Source: Actinoplanes utahensis
GTDB lineage: Bacteria > Actinomycetota > Actinomycetes > Mycobacteriales > Micromonosporaceae
NCBI RefSeq assembly: GCF_016862455.1
Contig: NZ_BOMZ01000051.1
Span: 114,614-178,613, forward strand
Length of the DNA stretch: 64,000 nucleotides
Direction of reading: 5' to 3'
The first letter of the stretch is position 1, and each line of letters opens with the position of its first letter. The notes below the pieces were generated by a model that saw only the letters and a list, made by a program, of their open reading frames with translations, ran no database searches and was not told the origin of the DNA. Shown here piece by piece: positions 53,118 to 63,236 of this stretch. The translations under genes and the position numbers were made by a program.

Positions 53118-54176
53118 ATGTCGCGGCAGTTCCGATACCGGATGGCGGCGCTGGGTCTGAGTGGGCTGATCTTCGGCCTTCCGCTGCTCGCGAACGGGAC
53201 GGCGAGCGCCGAGCAGGTCGAGGCGAACGATCGGCAGGTCAGTTTCGGCGGTACGGGCGTACTCGGCCTGTCCTGCGGTTCCAAGCCGAGCATCGAGTCG
53301 ATGACGGTGCCGGCCAGCAGTGTCGTCCGGGTGGTCAACCAGACCGGGCACGACGCGCAGCTGCGGCTCGCCGGCGCGCCGCGGGGCACCATTCCGGCCG
53401 ACGGCGCGGCCGAGGTGGTGTTCCGGCGTGGGACCACGGCGGTGATGTTGGCGCCGGACTGTGCGCAGGGTGCGGAGGGTGCCCTTCCGGTGCTGGTCAC
53501 GGCGGCGCCGTCGGCCTCTTCCGAACAGCCGGACACGACGCCCGTACCGCTGGGGGGTGCGGCTTCCACGTTGATGTCGAAACCGGCGGGCCCGGGCTCG
53601 CCGTCGCGCGTCTCCGCCGGTTCGGCCCTGCCGGACTCGATCGCGCCGGCGGAACGCCCCGCCCGTACCCCCTCGAAGGACTCTCGGCGCGGAGCGCGGC
53701 GCCCGGCCGAATCGCGGCCTGCCGTCGCCTCGCGGACCGTGACCACCGCGGCGCAGGCGTTGCCGAACGGCGCCGTGCCGGGGGGACGCCTGAAGAACAA
53801 GATCGTGCGGGGTACGGCGGGAATCGGCGCCCCCGCGTTCGCCGGCATGCCTCCGGGCGACCAGAAGACGATCCTGCCCGGCACGTCAGCGGCGTCACCC
53901 GTCGCACCGCGGGCCGGAGGTACGTCCCCGGCCGGCAGCCGCACGGCTTCTCCGTACCCCGCGGTGCCGCCGGCCGACCTTCCGTTGCCGGACGTGGCCA
54001 CGTCGGAGCCGACCGCGCTGGGGGCCGCGGAGCCGGTCGCGGCGGTCGGCCGGATCGAGGAGGGGCACCCGCTGGGCCTGCTGGGGCTCACCGCGGTGGT
54101 GTGTGTGCTGGGCGTGGCAACCGCCGCGATTCGGGCAATCGTGTCACAACGTGCATCCCGCGCAAATATGACGTAA
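53118..54176 (+). CDS. Secreted/anchored Pro-Ala-rich protein of unknown function
   Basis: 352 residues. A signal peptide spans residues 1-31 (FRYRMAALGLSGLIFGLPLL, cleavage near TASAEQ). A small folded domain follows (about 40-125) with a cysteine pair (LGLSCGSKPS, APDCAQG) and beta-rich sequence (VVRVVNQTGHDAQLRLAG), reminiscent of a cupredoxin or immunoglobulin-like fold; no metal ligands are evident. Residues 130-310 are Pro/Ala/Ser-rich, likely a wall-spanning linker. A C-terminal membrane helix (LGLLGLTAVVCVLGVATAAI) ends in a basic tail (SQRASRANMT). It looks like a membrane-tethered exported protein. It precedes the rpsF operon with a strong terminator between. Confidence 0.75.
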   Translation: MSRQFRYRMAALGLSGLIFGLPLLANGTASAEQVEANDRQVSFGGTGVLGLSCGSKPSIESMTVPASSVVRVVNQTGHDAQLRLAGAPRGTIPADGAAEVVFRRGTTAVMLAPDCAQGAEGALPVLVTAAPSASSEQPDTTPVPLGGAASTLMSKPAGPGSPSRVSAGSALPDSIAPAERPARTPSKDSRRGARRPAESRPAVASRTVTTAAQALPNGAVPGGRLKNKIVRGTAGIGAPAFAGMPPGDQKTILPGTSAASPVAPRAGGTSPAGSRTASPYPAVPPADLPLPDVATSEPTALGAAEPVAAVGRIEEGHPLGLLGLTAVVCVLGVATAAIRAIVSQRASRANMT

Positions 54177-54281
54177 GGTGGTTCGTGAAGGCTCCGCGGG
54201 GCGGACGCGTCCAACCTCATCGGTGTGGTCGTTCCTCCCCAGGTCCCACCCAACGAATCGGGCCGGACGCCCCGCGGCTTC

Positions 54282-54321
54282 AAAAAACGACGACCCCGTC
54301 CACGGACGGGGTCGTCGTTTT
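54282..54321. terminator. Bidirectional rho-independent terminator
   Basis: A-run plus CGACGACCCCGTCC paired with its complement GGACGGGGTCGTCG and a T-run (54317-54322). It is a textbook terminator on both strands, ending the secreted-protein gene. Confidence 0.95.
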
Positions 54322-54487
54322 TGGGCACAGCGCCCGACCTGGGTATGCTGGCCCGGTTCGCAGTGTGTTCGCCGTGGGTGATCGCTCTCCTGAGCATCGC
54401 TGTCCCACGGCTTTCTTCTGCGTGCGACACAAGACCTCCTGCCACGGAGAGACCGTGGCCGCATAGCCCACAGGAGGTGAGAACGTC

Positions 54488-54778
54488 TTGCGTCATTACG
54501 AACTCATGGTGATCCTCGACCCTTCGCTCGAGGAGCGCACCGTTGCTCCGTCGCTCGACCAGTACCTGAATGTGATCAGGACCGCGGGTGGCTCGGTGGA
54601 GAAGCTCGACGTCTGGGGCCGTCGCCGGCTCTCGTTCGAGATCAACAAGAAGGCCGAAGGCATCTACGCGGTCGTTGACCTGCAGGCGACGCCCGAGGCC
54701 GTGGCCGAGCTGGACCGTCAGCTCCGGCTGAACGAGTCCATCCTCCGCACCAAGGTCATCCGTCCCGAGACCCGCTGA
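54488..54778 (+). CDS. rpsF: 30S ribosomal protein S6
   Basis: 96 residues; TTG start at 54488, set by a perfect AGGAGGTGA seven bases upstream. It begins RHYELMVILDPSLEERTVAP, with the conserved core LDVWGRRRLSFEINKKAEGI. S6 pairs with S18 (rpsR) on 16S rRNA. First gene of the conserved rpsF-ssb-rpsR-rplI operon. A small hairpin (GCCACGG/CCGTGGC, 54441-54459) lies in the leader just before the ribosome site; in some bacteria the S6:S18 complex binds the rpsF leader, but I cannot show that here. Confidence 0.97.
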   Translation: MRHYELMVILDPSLEERTVAPSLDQYLNVIRTAGGSVEKLDVWGRRRLSFEINKKAEGIYAVVDLQATPEAVAELDRQLRLNESILRTKVIRPETR

Positions 54779-54846
54779 GCCGTTTTTTGTCAGAGGGTCC
54801 TGAGACCCTTTGCGTCAAACGAGCTTGAGCGGCGAGGAGAAGTTTC

Positions 54847-55419
54847 ATGGCTGGAGAAACCGTAATCACGATCGTTGGCAACCTCGTCAACGATCCTGAG
54901 ATCAGGTTCACCCAATCGGGTGCCGCTGTCGCCACGTTCCGCGTCGCTTCGACGCCGCGGAGCTTCGACCGGCAGACGAACGAGTGGAAGGACGGCGAGC
55001 CACTCTTCCTCACCTGCAACATCTGGCGTGAGGCCGCCGAGAACGTCAACGAGTCGCTGCAGCGTGGCACTCGGGTGATCGTGCAGGGCCGGCTTCGGCA
55101 GAGGTCTTACGAGACCAAAGAGGGAGAGAAGCGCACCGTCTACGAGCTCGAGGTCGACGAGATCGGCCCGTCGCTGCGCTACGCCACGGCGAAGGTGCAG
55201 CGGGCGACCCGTTCTGGCGGTGGTGGTGGCGGCTTCGGCAACTCCGGGGGCGGCTTCGGCTCCGGTGGCGGCGGCAACCGGCAGCAGTCCTCCGGTGGCG
55301 GCAACAACAACAGTGGCGGCGGCGGTGGTCGGAGCAACAACGACTTCGACGACCCCTGGTCCACTGCTGCTCCGGCCTCCAGCAACCGGAACTTCTCCGA
55401 CGACGAGCCTCCCTTCTGA
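54847..55419 (+). CDS. ssb: Single-stranded DNA-binding protein
   Basis: 190 residues. OB fold: GETVITIVGNLVNDPEIRFT, VATFRVASTPRSFDR, LFLTCNIWREAAENVNESLQ, GTRVIVQGRLRQRSYETKEG. A Gly/Asn-rich linker (GGGGGGFGNSGGGFGSGGGG) leads to the acidic partner-binding tip NFSDDEPPF, the expected DDxPF-like end. It protects single-stranded DNA at forks and recruits repair proteins. It lies 68 bp after rpsF and before rpsR. Confidence 0.97.
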   Translation: MAGETVITIVGNLVNDPEIRFTQSGAAVATFRVASTPRSFDRQTNEWKDGEPLFLTCNIWREAAENVNESLQRGTRVIVQGRLRQRSYETKEGEKRTVYELEVDEIGPSLRYATAKVQRATRSGGGGGGFGNSGGGFGSGGGGNRQQSSGGGNNNSGGGGGRSNNDFDDPWSTAAPASSNRNFSDDEPPF

Positions 55420-55459
55420 GCCTCCGGGCTCGCAGCGATCACAAACAGGAGTTTGAGCA

Positions 55460-55699
55460 ATGGCTAAGGCTGCGGCACTTCGCAAGCCGAAGAAGAAGGT
55501 GAACCCGCTCGACAAGGACGGGATCACCTACATCGACTACAAGGACACCGCTCTCCTGCGGAAGTTCATCTCCGACCGCGGCAAGATCCGTGCCCGCCGC
55601 GTCACCGGTGTGACCTCCCAGCAGCAGCGGCAGATCGCCCGCGCGGTCAAGAACGCCCGTGAGATGGCGCTCCTGCCGTACACGGCCACGGCGCGCTGA
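55460..55699 (+). CDS. rpsR: 30S ribosomal protein S18
   Basis: 79 residues. The conserved core is ITYIDYKDTALLRKFISDRG followed by KIRARRVTGVTSQQQRQIAR and AVKNAREMALLPYT. The N-terminal MAKAAALRKPKKKVNPLDKD lacks the paired cysteines of zinc-binding S18 paralogues. It is 40 bp after ssb and 14 bp before rplI. Confidence 0.97.
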   Translation: MAKAAALRKPKKKVNPLDKDGITYIDYKDTALLRKFISDRGKIRARRVTGVTSQQQRQIARAVKNAREMALLPYTATAR

Positions 55700-55713
55700 G
55701 AGGGGGACCCGAG

Positions 55714-56163
55714 ATGAAGATCATCCTTACGCAGGAGGTTTCCGGCCTCGGCACCCCCGGCGACATCGTCGAGGTGAAGAACGGTTACGGCCGTAACTAC
55801 CTGCTCCCGCAGGGGTTCGCGATCCAGTGGACCAAGGGCGCGGAGAAGCAGGTCGTGGTCATCAAGCGGGCCCGCGAGGCTCGTGAGATCCGTGACCTGG
55901 GCCAGGCCAACGAGGTCAAGGGCCAGCTGGCCGGCCTCAAGGTCACGCTGAAGGCGCGCTCCGGCAACGGTGGCCGCCTGTTCGGCTCGATCACCCCGGC
56001 CGAGATCGTCGACGCGGTCAAGGCCGCCGGTGGTCCGGCTCTGGACCGTCGTCGTCTCGAGCTCCCCGGTCACATCAAGACCACGGGCTCGTACAACGTT
56101 CAGGTCAAGCTGCACCCTGAGGTGACCGCCACCTTCCCGGTGAACGTGGTTGCCGCCAAGTAA
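55714..56163 (+). CDS. rplI: 50S ribosomal protein L9
   Basis: 149 residues with the two-domain L9 layout: the N-terminal signature KIILTQEVSGLGTPGDIVEV and GYGRNYLLPQGFAIQW, a long connecting helix (KQVVVIKRAREAREIRDLGQ), and the C-terminal domain ending EVTATFPVNVVAAK. It closes the rpsF operon. Confidence 0.97.
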   Translation: MKIILTQEVSGLGTPGDIVEVKNGYGRNYLLPQGFAIQWTKGAEKQVVVIKRAREAREIRDLGQANEVKGQLAGLKVTLKARSGNGGRLFGSITPAEIVDAVKAAGGPALDRRRLELPGHIKTTGSYNVQVKLHPEVTATFPVNVVAAK

Positions 56164-56180
56164 CACCAGCACTGCACGGC

Positions 56181-56213
56181 AACGGCGCGTTGGGCACAGC
56201 CCGGCGCGCCGTT
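56181..56213. terminator. Terminator between rplI and the Trp-rich gene
   Basis: AACGGCGCG (56181-56189) pairs with CGCGCCGTT (56205-56213), 15-base loop, followed by CCCGTTTTCCC. It is placed between convergent genes and likely serves rplI. Confidence 0.75.
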
Positions 56214-56275
56214 CCCGTTTTCCCGGACGCCCGCTGTGCTCGTGTGCCGGCCCTTCTCGTCCCGGGCAGGGAGCC

Positions 56276-59200
56276 TCAGCTCAGGCTGTTGCCGGTGATG
56301 GCCGAGCTCAGGACCGTGGCCAGGCCGCCGCCGACCACAGCCGCGGCCAAGCCCACGCTCGCCGATTTCCAGGCCGTCGTGGCCGAACGCAGCACGAAGG
56401 CGACGAGCATGCTCAACGCGAGCGAGATCGCGAACTCGGGCGCCGCGTCGGCAAGCGTGTCCAGGGCGTGCGTGCGCTGGCCGCTGTTGAGCACGAACAT
56501 GCCGGCGACGAAGAGCACGACCGGTACGCCGTACCAGACGACGGTGTAACCGACCGCCGCTAGCGGGCTGCTGGTCTGCTCCTCCTCCTCGTCGTCGCCC
56601 GGGTCGAGCAGGTCGCTGGGGCGGTTGGCGGCGAAGAGATCACCGGACACCGGCCGTCGCTCGTAGGAACCGGTGCCCTGGAAGGCGCCGGTGGACCGGC
56701 GCGGCGGCCAGGAAGTGTCCTCCCCCGCCTCGGACTCCGGGCGGGGCGCGGCGGCCGTCTTCGTGGAGATGACCGAAGTCGCGCTCAGGGCCAGATTCGA
56801 CGACCCGTTGACCGCGGCTGAGCCGCTGGGCCGAAAGGGAGGAAAGTCCGACGTGTCGTAACGGCGGGACTCGCCCTCGGCGAGATCACTCTGGCGGGAC
56901 AGCTCACGGCGCCAGTCGGTCTCACCGTCCTGCCCGGCACCACCTCGATAGTCGGCCCCGCGCCGGCCGGCGCGTTCGGTGGCGAGCCAGTCCGCCAGGG
57001 GCGGACGATCGCCGAACCCGCCGCCGGCGGGCGGTGGCGGGTCGTCCCGGTCGCCGTAGCCACGGCGGCCGGACTGGTCGGCAAGCGGGTCGGGCCAGCG
57101 CGCCGACAGGTCCTCGGATCCGCCGCGAGCCGGAACCTGCTGCTCGGACCAGGCCGGACCGGACGTCGGTGCGGCGCCACCCGCCGGCAACGCGCGGGCG
57201 GAACCGTAACCGGAGCCGGACGGCTGGGTGGGGACACGAGCGCTACCGGCGCCGTAGGTGGAACCCTGGGGCGGGCGCTGCTGCCGTTCCTGTTCGAGCC
57301 AGGACGGCTCGCCGCCGGGGGCCGGGGGCACCTGCCGCTGACGCTGCTGGTCGAGCCATGACGGGTCGGCACCGGGATCGCCGTAGGTGGACCGCTGCGG
57401 CGCCTGCTGCTGCCGCTCCTGATCCAGCCATCCGGGCCCACTGACCGGCCGCTGAGCGCCCTGCCGGCCGCGTTCCTGGTCCAGCCATGACGGATCCGTG
57501 CTGGGCCGCTGAGGACCCGTCCGGCGCTCCTGGTCGAGCCAGGCGGCCGGCTCGGAGGCCGGGCGTTGCGGCTCCGGCCAGGAGGACTCCGGGCCGGAGC
57601 CCGGTCGCTGCCACGAGGGTGCGCTCGTGGGGGTGGTCGAGTCGTCGTACGCCGACGGGCCCGCGGGCAGGGCCCGTGCCGGGCCACCGTAGGCGGGACG
57701 CTGCTGCGCCGCCGGGCCGGCCGGGAGTTCCCGGGCCGGGCCGCCGTACGGCGCACGGGGCTGCTGTGCGGACGGGCCGGCCGGAAGCTCCCGGGCGGCA
57801 CTGCCGAAACCGCTGCGTGGCTGCTGCTGAGGCGGGCGCGGCTGCCCGTACCCCGACGGGTCCTGCCAGCCGGGAGCGTCGGCGGACGGCTCGTCACGGT
57901 ATGCCGGCCGACGTGGCTCCTGCCACTGCGGCGGCTGCGGGCGGACCGGCTGCGGGGCGGACGGATCCTGCCACTGCGGCGGGCGCGGACCGGGACGGTC
58001 GGTGCCCGCCGGGTACTCCTCGGGCTCGACCTCGAGGCGGCGGTACTGCCGGCTCTGCCGAGGTTCCGGGGGAAGCTGCCAACTCTGCGTGCTCGACAAC
58101 CCGTCCGGGTCCGGTGCGGGGTCAGCGGAACGCCGCCGCCGGCCACCGGTCTGGTACGGGTCCTCCTCGGTGCGCCGCCGACGGCCCTGCCGCTCGTCAG
58201 CCGGACTGACCGGACCGGGCAGCGAACTGCGCGGCTGGACACCCGGCGGCTTCCCGCCGGAAGCGGGAGTGTTCGGCACGGCGCTGGTCGGCCAGCCGGG
58301 ACTGCCGTTGTCCGCGGGGACGGAACTGCTCGGAAGCGGCCCGCCGGGCACACCGCCGATCGGGTCGTCCGGGCGCAGACGCCAGCCGGTGTCCTCCTCG
58401 CCCTCGGTCGCCTGACCGCCCCGGCCGGCCTCGCGGCGGGCGGCTTCCGCGCGCCAGGCCAGCACGCGAGGATCGTCCTCGGCGCGGCTCCACTGGCCGG
58501 TGTCCGGATCCCGGGTCCAGTTGCTGGTGTCCTGCTCCGCATCCCACGAGGCGGTGTCCTCACGCCAGTTCGTGGCATTCGCGTTGTACCGCGGGCGGCG
58601 GCCGCCCTGGCCAGGGCCCTGTCGGGTCGGGGACGAGCCGGTCTGGTCCGGGCGCACGGCACCCGGCTGTGCGCGGTCCGGACGTGCCGAATCCGTTCGA
58701 GGCGGCTCCGGGCGGACAAGGTCGGAACGGGAGAGATCCGGGCGGGAGAGGTCCGCTCGTGCGGGCTCGGGACGGTAGGGGCCGGCCGGCTCCGGGCGGG
58801 ACTCCTCGGCGTACCGCCGCCGATCGCGGCGCGACGGAGCCTCGGAACGGGCGGCCCAGGTGGGTGCCTCCGGCCGTGGGTCCGGGTCGGCGAAGATGTT
58901 GCCGGTGTCGGTGTGACCGGCCCAGTTGTCGGAATCCGAGCCGCCGGACCAGCCGCTGCCACCGGACGGGGCGGTCCCGCCCTCCGCGGCACGTCGGCGA
59001 CCGGCCCGGGTGGGGCGCTCGCTGTAGCCCGCGTCGCGGCGCCAGGCCGCGCGATCGTCCTCCCGGACCAGGTGACGGGCGTCCTCGGCGGGCGAACGCT
59101 GCCAGCCAGGGGCGTCGGTGCGCTCCCAACGGGTCAGGCCGCCGGTGTTCTCCCCGGGTGCGGGGCGATCGGACCAGCCGCTGCTCTCCCCGGGTGCGGG

Positions 59201-60583
59201 GCGATCGGACCAGCTGGTGTTCTGCCCCGGTTCGGGACGATCGGACCAGCTGGCGCTCTCCCTGGGTGCGGCGCGATCGGACCGGCCGGCGTCGGACGAT
59301 GCCGCCCGGTCCGTCCAGGTCCCTCCGCTCCCAGCCGCCGATTTGCCGGACCACGTCCCGCCGGCCGGCTTGTCGGACCAGGTGTCGTTGCCGGCGGGCT
59401 TGTCGGGCCACGCCGTGTCGGCGGCCGCTGCCGACGACCACGAGCCGGTGTCCTCCCCACGGCGCCGCGATCGGGACGGTGTGCCGGGCGGCTGGGCCGG
59501 GGACTGCTGCCAGGACGGCTGCGGCTGCTGCCAGGAGGGCGTCGAGGCGGACGGTTGCTGCCACGACGGGGTCTGCCCGGCGGACTCCTGCCAGGAAGGC
59601 GTCTGCGCGGACGGCTGCTGCCACGAGGGCGTGGCCGGTTCCGGGCGGGCGGGTGCGGAGGGTTCCGGGCGGGCGGGGCCGGACGGTTCCTGCCAAGAGG
59701 GGGTACGGGAGGACGAGGGCTGCTGCCACGACGTGCCGCCCGACCGGGTCTGCTCGACCGGAGTGGTGGCGGACGGGCCGTCGGAGCGGAGCCGCCAGGA
59801 CGAGGAGGTGTCCGGGTCGTCCCGGCGCCAAGACGGTGTCTCCGGCTCGGATCGCCGCCACGATGGGGCGGGCTGCTCCCAGGACGGGGCTGCCGACTGC
59901 TCCCGCGACGTGCTTGCCGGTTGGCCCCAGGACCCGGTGGCTGGCTGCTCCCGGGAGGCGGTCGCGGGTTGCTCCCAGGACGCGGTCGCTGGCTGCTCCC
60001 GGGAGGCGGTCGCGGGTTGCTCCCAAGACGCGGTCGCCGGCTGCGATGTCGAAGCGGACTGCCGCCACGACGGAACGGACGACTCGTCGCCGCTGGACTC
60101 GGGCGTGGGCCACGCCGTACCGCTGATCGCGGGTTTGTCGTTCTTGGCCGGGTTCTCGTCGTCGCCCTGCCAGGCTTCGGTGGTGGACCGCCACACGTGG
60201 GAGCCGGTGGCCGAGCGCCACTCGGTGGTCTGCCGCCAGCGCGCCCCGGTGGCCCGCCACTCGGCGGTCTCGGTGCGCCAGCCGACACCGTCGGCGGGGA
60301 AGGTCGGGCGGCCGGTCGAGGTGACCTCGGTCGACCAGCGGTTGGCCGGCTCGATGGCCTGGCCGCCACCGTTGTACGGCTCGACCTCGGACTGCTGGGC
60401 CCAGTCGTCGGCCCGGCGCTGCCAGGCGAGTGCCTCGTCGCTCGGGGCCATGCTGCCGGTGTCGGTGAGGGAGGACCAGCGGGGCTCCGGATCCTCGGCC
60501 TCCGGTTCCCGGGTGGGCCAAGACCCCGCAGCGCGCCTACTGCGCGACATGCGGGTGCCGTAGTCCCACTCCCGTTGGTCCAC
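56276..60583 (-). CDS. Giant Trp/Gln/Ser/Pro-rich disordered protein with C-terminal membrane domain
   Basis: 1435 residues from the GTG at 60583; an ATG 33 bp in is an alternative start. No family recognised. Residues 1 to about 1330 are low complexity, built from short tryptophan-centred repeats: SWEQPATASREQ, TPSWQQPSA, WSDRPAPGE, PQWQDPSAPQ, WLDQERQQQAPQ. Clusters of charged residues separate the blocks. The last ~100 residues hold three hydrophobic helices (VVWYGVPVVLFVAGMFVLNS, AISLALSMLVAFVLR, GLAAAVVGGGLATVL), so the chain is anchored at its C-terminus with the repeat part on the N-terminal side, probably cytoplasmic. It converges on rplI and is divergent from dnaB. Third-position GC is high, supporting a real gene. 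Confidence 0.8.
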   Translation of the reverse strand: MDQREWDYGTRMSRSRRAAGSWPTREPEAEDPEPRWSSLTDTGSMAPSDEALAWQRRADDWAQQSEVEPYNGGGQAIEPANRWSTEVTSTGRPTFPADGVGWRTETAEWRATGARWRQTTEWRSATGSHVWRSTTEAWQGDDENPAKNDKPAISGTAWPTPESSGDESSVPSWRQSASTSQPATASWEQPATASREQPATASWEQPATASREQPATGSWGQPASTSREQSAAPSWEQPAPSWRRSEPETPSWRRDDPDTSSSWRLRSDGPSATTPVEQTRSGGTSWQQPSSSRTPSWQEPSGPARPEPSAPARPEPATPSWQQPSAQTPSWQESAGQTPSWQQPSASTPSWQQPQPSWQQSPAQPPGTPSRSRRRGEDTGSWSSAAAADTAWPDKPAGNDTWSDKPAGGTWSGKSAAGSGGTWTDRAASSDAGRSDRAAPRESASWSDRPEPGQNTSWSDRPAPGESSGWSDRPAPGENTGGLTRWERTDAPGWQRSPAEDARHLVREDDRAAWRRDAGYSERPTRAGRRRAAEGGTAPSGGSGWSGGSDSDNWAGHTDTGNIFADPDPRPEAPTWAARSEAPSRRDRRRYAEESRPEPAGPYRPEPARADLSRPDLSRSDLVRPEPPRTDSARPDRAQPGAVRPDQTGSSPTRQGPGQGGRRPRYNANATNWREDTASWDAEQDTSNWTRDPDTGQWSRAEDDPRVLAWRAEAARREAGRGGQATEGEEDTGWRLRPDDPIGGVPGGPLPSSSVPADNGSPGWPTSAVPNTPASGGKPPGVQPRSSLPGPVSPADERQGRRRRTEEDPYQTGGRRRRSADPAPDPDGLSSTQSWQLPPEPRQSRQYRRLEVEPEEYPAGTDRPGPRPPQWQDPSAPQPVRPQPPQWQEPRRPAYRDEPSADAPGWQDPSGYGQPRPPQQQPRSGFGSAARELPAGPSAQQPRAPYGGPARELPAGPAAQQRPAYGGPARALPAGPSAYDDSTTPTSAPSWQRPGSGPESSWPEPQRPASEPAAWLDQERRTGPQRPSTDPSWLDQERGRQGAQRPVSGPGWLDQERQQQAPQRSTYGDPGADPSWLDQQRQRQVPPAPGGEPSWLEQERQQRPPQGSTYGAGSARVPTQPSGSGYGSARALPAGGAAPTSGPAWSEQQVPARGGSEDLSARWPDPLADQSGRRGYGDRDDPPPPAGGGFGDRPPLADWLATERAGRRGADYRGGAGQDGETDWRRELSRQSDLAEGESRRYDTSDFPPFRPSGSAAVNGSSNLALSATSVISTKTAAAPRPESEAGEDTSWPPRRSTGAFQGTGSYERRPVSGDLFAANRPSDLLDPGDDEEEEQTSSPLAAVGYTVVWYGVPVVLFVAGMFVLNSGQRTHALDTLADAAPEFAISLALSMLVAFVLRSATTAWKSASVGLAAAVVGGGLATVLSSAITGNSLS

Positions 60584-60975
60584 CTGGAAAGGGTGACGTG
60601 CCCGAGACAGAACCGCAACGCCTCAGTGCGACGGCTTGCTCACCCGAGTCGGTATTTCCGCTGATCGGCCAACCTTTCTGCTCTCCACAGGTCAGAACTA
60701 CGAAACCCCTGGTCGGGTTAGTTGTCCCCAGAAGTTGTCCACACGGTGTGCACAGGGCTACCCACAGGAACCAGCCGGGTTGTCCACAGGTTGTCCAGAG
60801 ACTCGTCCACCGAGGCAGTTGGGTCGCTGGCTGCGGGATTCGTACAGTGGTCCAGCCTCACGTGCGGACTTTGATCGGAAGGAACCACTGAATCCCGTCC
60901 GGGATCAGTCGAAGGGGTTGTACCGGGGCGGTTCGACCGTGAGAGCGGCCATGGCCGAGTTGAGGGGGAGTCCAG
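60584..60975. promoter_or_regulatory. dnaB upstream region with DnaA-box motifs
   Basis: 392-bp divergent promoter region. TTGTCCACA, the actinobacterial DnaA-box form, occurs at 60735-60743 and 60780-60788. Near-boxes CTACCCACA (60758) and TTGTCCAGA (60791) lie between and beside them, all plus-oriented. DnaA control of dnaB is inferred. The GTG start of dnaB follows GAGGGGGAGTCCAG. Confidence 0.6.
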
Positions 60976-62427
<1,452 letters not shown>

Positions 62428-62552
62428 GACGCGCGAGGTGTCGATTTCGGTCTTGCGGGGCTGGCGATTCCAATCTCATGGGATGTCGGTCTCAGCCTTG
62501 CGGTTGTGAAGGAGAGTCGCGAGGCGCAGCCGGTGAGCCGCGGGCGTGAGTC

Positions 62553-62705
62553 GTGGGCCGGGCCCTGGACCGGAATCGGGACCTGGGCCGGGACCTGGGC
62601 CGGGACCTGGGCCGGGACCAGGGCCGGGACCAGGGCCGGGACCAGGGCCGGGACCAGGGCCGGGACCGGGACCTGGACCGGGACCTGGACCGGAACCGGG
62701 GCCTT
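62553..62705. repeat. 12-bp minisatellite
   Basis: GGGCCGGGACC recurs at 62585, 62597, 62609, 62621, 62633, 62645 and 62657, exactly every 12 bp, with T or A as the twelfth base. Diverged copies (GGACCGGGACCT type) extend the array to about 62705. Confidence 0.95.
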
Positions 62706-63033
62706 GGGCCGCGGCCGGTTAGGGGCCGCTCGCACGTTGGTGGCCGCTGGGCGGCTGCGGCTGCGGCTGCGAAAGGTTCGGGAAGAGCGGCGCCCCACGA
62801 CGCTCGCGGGAGGCCGCGCCCGCGAAGTTCGAGGAAGGCTCCGGGCCGCTTGCGGCTTGCCGGTGGACGGCGTGGGCACGCCGGGTCGCGGCTCCCTGGA
62901 GTGGGCCGCGGCCCGGCGCGGGCGTGGATCCGTGATGGTGGAGGCAACGGTCAGCGGATCCGGTGGTTGGAGGGCGTCTGGCCGAGGGCCTCTGGTCTGG
63001 GCGGCGTCTGGTGGGGGCGTCTGGCCGCGGGCG

Positions 63034-63200
63034 GGGTGAAGGACTCCTACCGGATGAGGGCGTCGGGTGGTGGACCGGGTGAAGGAGTCCTGCCGGATGA
63101 GGACGTCGGGTGGTGGACCGGGTGAAGGAGTCCTGCCGGATGAGGACGTCGGGTGGCGGGGCCCGGGTGAAGGAGTCGTGCCGGACGAAGGCGTCTGGTC
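63034..63200. repeat. 43-bp tandem repeat
   Basis: Units start with GGGTGAAGGA at 63034, 63077, 63120 and 63165 (spacings 43, 43, 45). Units two and three are nearly identical; the fourth diverges. The 43-bp length shifts reading frame at each copy, so the array is non-coding. Confidence 0.93.
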
Positions 63201-63236
63201 GCGTGGCTTGATCCGGGAGACAAGCGCCGGGAGGGG

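Larger units (their letters stand above)
62428..63236. other. Repeat-bearing region after dnaB, no intact gene
   Basis: About 810 bp with two separate tandem arrays and no convincing gene. Open frames on both strands are artefacts of the repeats (RDLGRDQGRD-like and WAGTWAGT-like translations). No terminator hairpin was found immediately after dnaB. Confidence 0.55.

Noticed and set aside
57566..60664. 1032-codon plus-strand frame opposite the Trp-rich gene
   Set aside because: Its repeats are the complement of the minus-strand repeats. The minus strand gives membrane helices and a sensible end; the plus frame gives Arg/Gly-rich noise and runs into the dnaB promoter region.
62506..63125. Repeat-encoded frames (WAGT and RDQG repeats) after dnaB
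   Set aside because: They owe their openness to the 12-bp repeat; no start site or conserved flanks were seen.
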